6,611 bases of DNA from Clostridia bacterium. GTDB taxonomy: Bacteria; Aerophobota; Aerophobia; Aerophobales; AE-B3A. The position numbers were made by a program, and so were the translations under genes. Positions 6,043 to 6,611 of the stretch are shown piece after piece (within the stretch, counting starts at the first letter, position 1; every line of letters starts with the position of its first letter). The stretch covers positions 1 through 6,611 of the forward strand of contig WJOQ01000263.1 of NCBI GenBank assembly GCA_009618505.1, written 5' to 3'. The notes below the pieces were generated by a model. The model was not told the DNA's origin and searched no databases. It saw only the letters and a program-made list of their open reading frames with translations.

Positions 6043-6321
6043 GTGACGTTACAGCTATCAACTGGTTTTGTGGTGGGATTGGTCATAGGTGGAGTAGTGG
6101 GATTCATCGTGGGCTTTTTGGTGGGTGTCATCTCCAGCTTGAAGAAAAGTAAATTGACTGCAAAAAAGAGCCAAGCACAGAAACTCTTTAACTCAGCTAT
6201 GCAGGAAGAAAACCGAAAAGGAAAACTGAAACTACTGGCACAAATTCTGGACAAGTATCCCCACAGCGAATGGGCAGACAAAGCTTTAGAGGAGGTAATG
6301 AAGTTGAGAAAGGAAAGCTAG
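6043..6321 (+). CDS. Small protein with one glycine-rich membrane segment and a TPR-like tail
   Basis: A 92-residue protein of unknown function, starting at GTG. Residues about 5-32 form a hydrophobic segment with regularly spaced glycines (VVGLVIGGVVGFIVGFLVGV), followed by basic residues (KKSKLTAKKS), so it is probably a single-pass inner-membrane protein with the charged tail in the cytoplasm. The tail (about 44-90) is amphipathic and has KLLAQILDKYPHSEWADKAL, which resembles one TPR-like helix pair as found in BamD-type repeats; a single repeat is too little to assign a family. The glycine pattern may allow helix packing or oligomerisation. It lies 163 bases after HU on the same strand and may share its transcript. 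A longer start at ATG 5932 would add 37 mostly basic residues but has no ribosome binding site. Confidence 0.65.
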   Translation: MTLQLSTGFVVGLVIGGVVGFIVGFLVGVISSLKKSKLTAKKSQAQKLFNSAMQEENRKGKLKLLAQILDKYPHSEWADKALEEVMKLRKES

Positions 6322-6611
6322 AGCAAGACTGCCAAGTCCAGGATTGACATCAACTAAGAGGAGAAAAAGGAGAGAGCAGGTTCTGCGTATCACTTCTCTG
6401 GTTAATGTATACATTGCAGGCACATCATTAACTCAGAGTGCATCCGAAGCTAAGACTCACCCAAACACCATCCGACCATACCAACTGAAGATGAGCTAAC
6501 CCAAATCTCAGCATTTGTCGATCTATTTGAGGGACTCTGGCGAATATCCTTGTTTGCCGAACAAGAAAGCTCACCATTTAAGAAAACTCAGATGAACAAA
6601 TTAGTCACCAT
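6322..6611. other. Right-edge region without a supported gene
   Basis: No convincing gene, RNA or terminator is seen. A TTGACA occurs at 6344-6349 but has no matching -10 box. An open frame without a usable early start runs off the right edge, with an ATG only at 6592 (MNKLVT), too short to judge. The inverted repeat at 6401-6432 is the only structured element. Confidence 0.4.
6401..6432. repeat. Inverted repeat with embedded 12-bp palindrome
   Basis: GTTAATG (6401-6407) and CATTAAC (6426-6432) form a 7-bp inverted repeat with an 18-base spacer. The left arm overlaps a perfect 12-bp palindrome, AATGTATACATT (6404-6415). This could be an operator for a gene beyond the right edge, but no promoter supports that. 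Confidence 0.35.

Noticed and set aside
5652..6281. Minus-strand frames opposite HU and the membrane protein
   Set aside because: Shadow frames of genes with good starts on the plus strand; no domain pattern.
6378..6563. 49-codon minus-strand frame (MVSFLVRQTRIFARV) near the right edge
   Set aside because: No ribosome binding site or promoter could be supported and no family recognised.
1..6611. CRISPR array, tRNA or rRNA gene
   Set aside because: No regularly spaced repeats and no recognisable tRNA or rRNA sequence on either strand.

Overview
The window is AT-leaning bacterial DNA with ordinary bacterial signals: sigma70-type promoters, AGGAGG ribosome binding sites and one GTG start. It carries a HU gene and a large soluble sensor kinase. 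I cannot assign a species. The soluble MEDS-GAF-PAS-PAS kinase and the transposase with a DUF6788-type partner would fit an environmental or uncultured lineage, but that is only an impression.

Layout. (1) 1-2694, minus strand: a long sensor histidine kinase whose C-terminus runs off the left edge. It has no ORF of comparable size on the other strand; the small plus-strand ORFs there are shadows. (2) 2695-3003: a leader of about 260 nt for the kinase, with interleaved inverted repeats, and a near-perfect consensus promoter at 2961-2988. (3) 3004-5350: an insertion sequence of 2347 bp, bounded by perfect 16-bp terminal inverted repeats. It holds a DUF6788-type small protein and a DDE transposase in a translationally coupled operon with its own consensus promoter, a palindrome over the -35 box and a probable terminator. 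(4) 5351-5606: the other half of the original intergenic region, with the HU promoter. (5) 5607-5879: HU. (6) 6043-6321: a small protein with a glycine-rich membrane segment, starting at GTG. (7) 6322-6611: no convincing gene.

Without the insertion sequence, the kinase and HU genes would be divergent neighbours sharing one intergenic region of about 560 bp. The element landed between their promoters, 15 bp upstream of the kinase -35 box, with its transposase pointing toward the kinase. I see no new defence or metabolic system. The points most worth a second look are the kinase leader with its mutually exclusive hairpins, a PAS-like vestige just upstream of the kinase start, the promoter/palindrome design of the element, and a 25-residue duplication at the transposase C-terminus.
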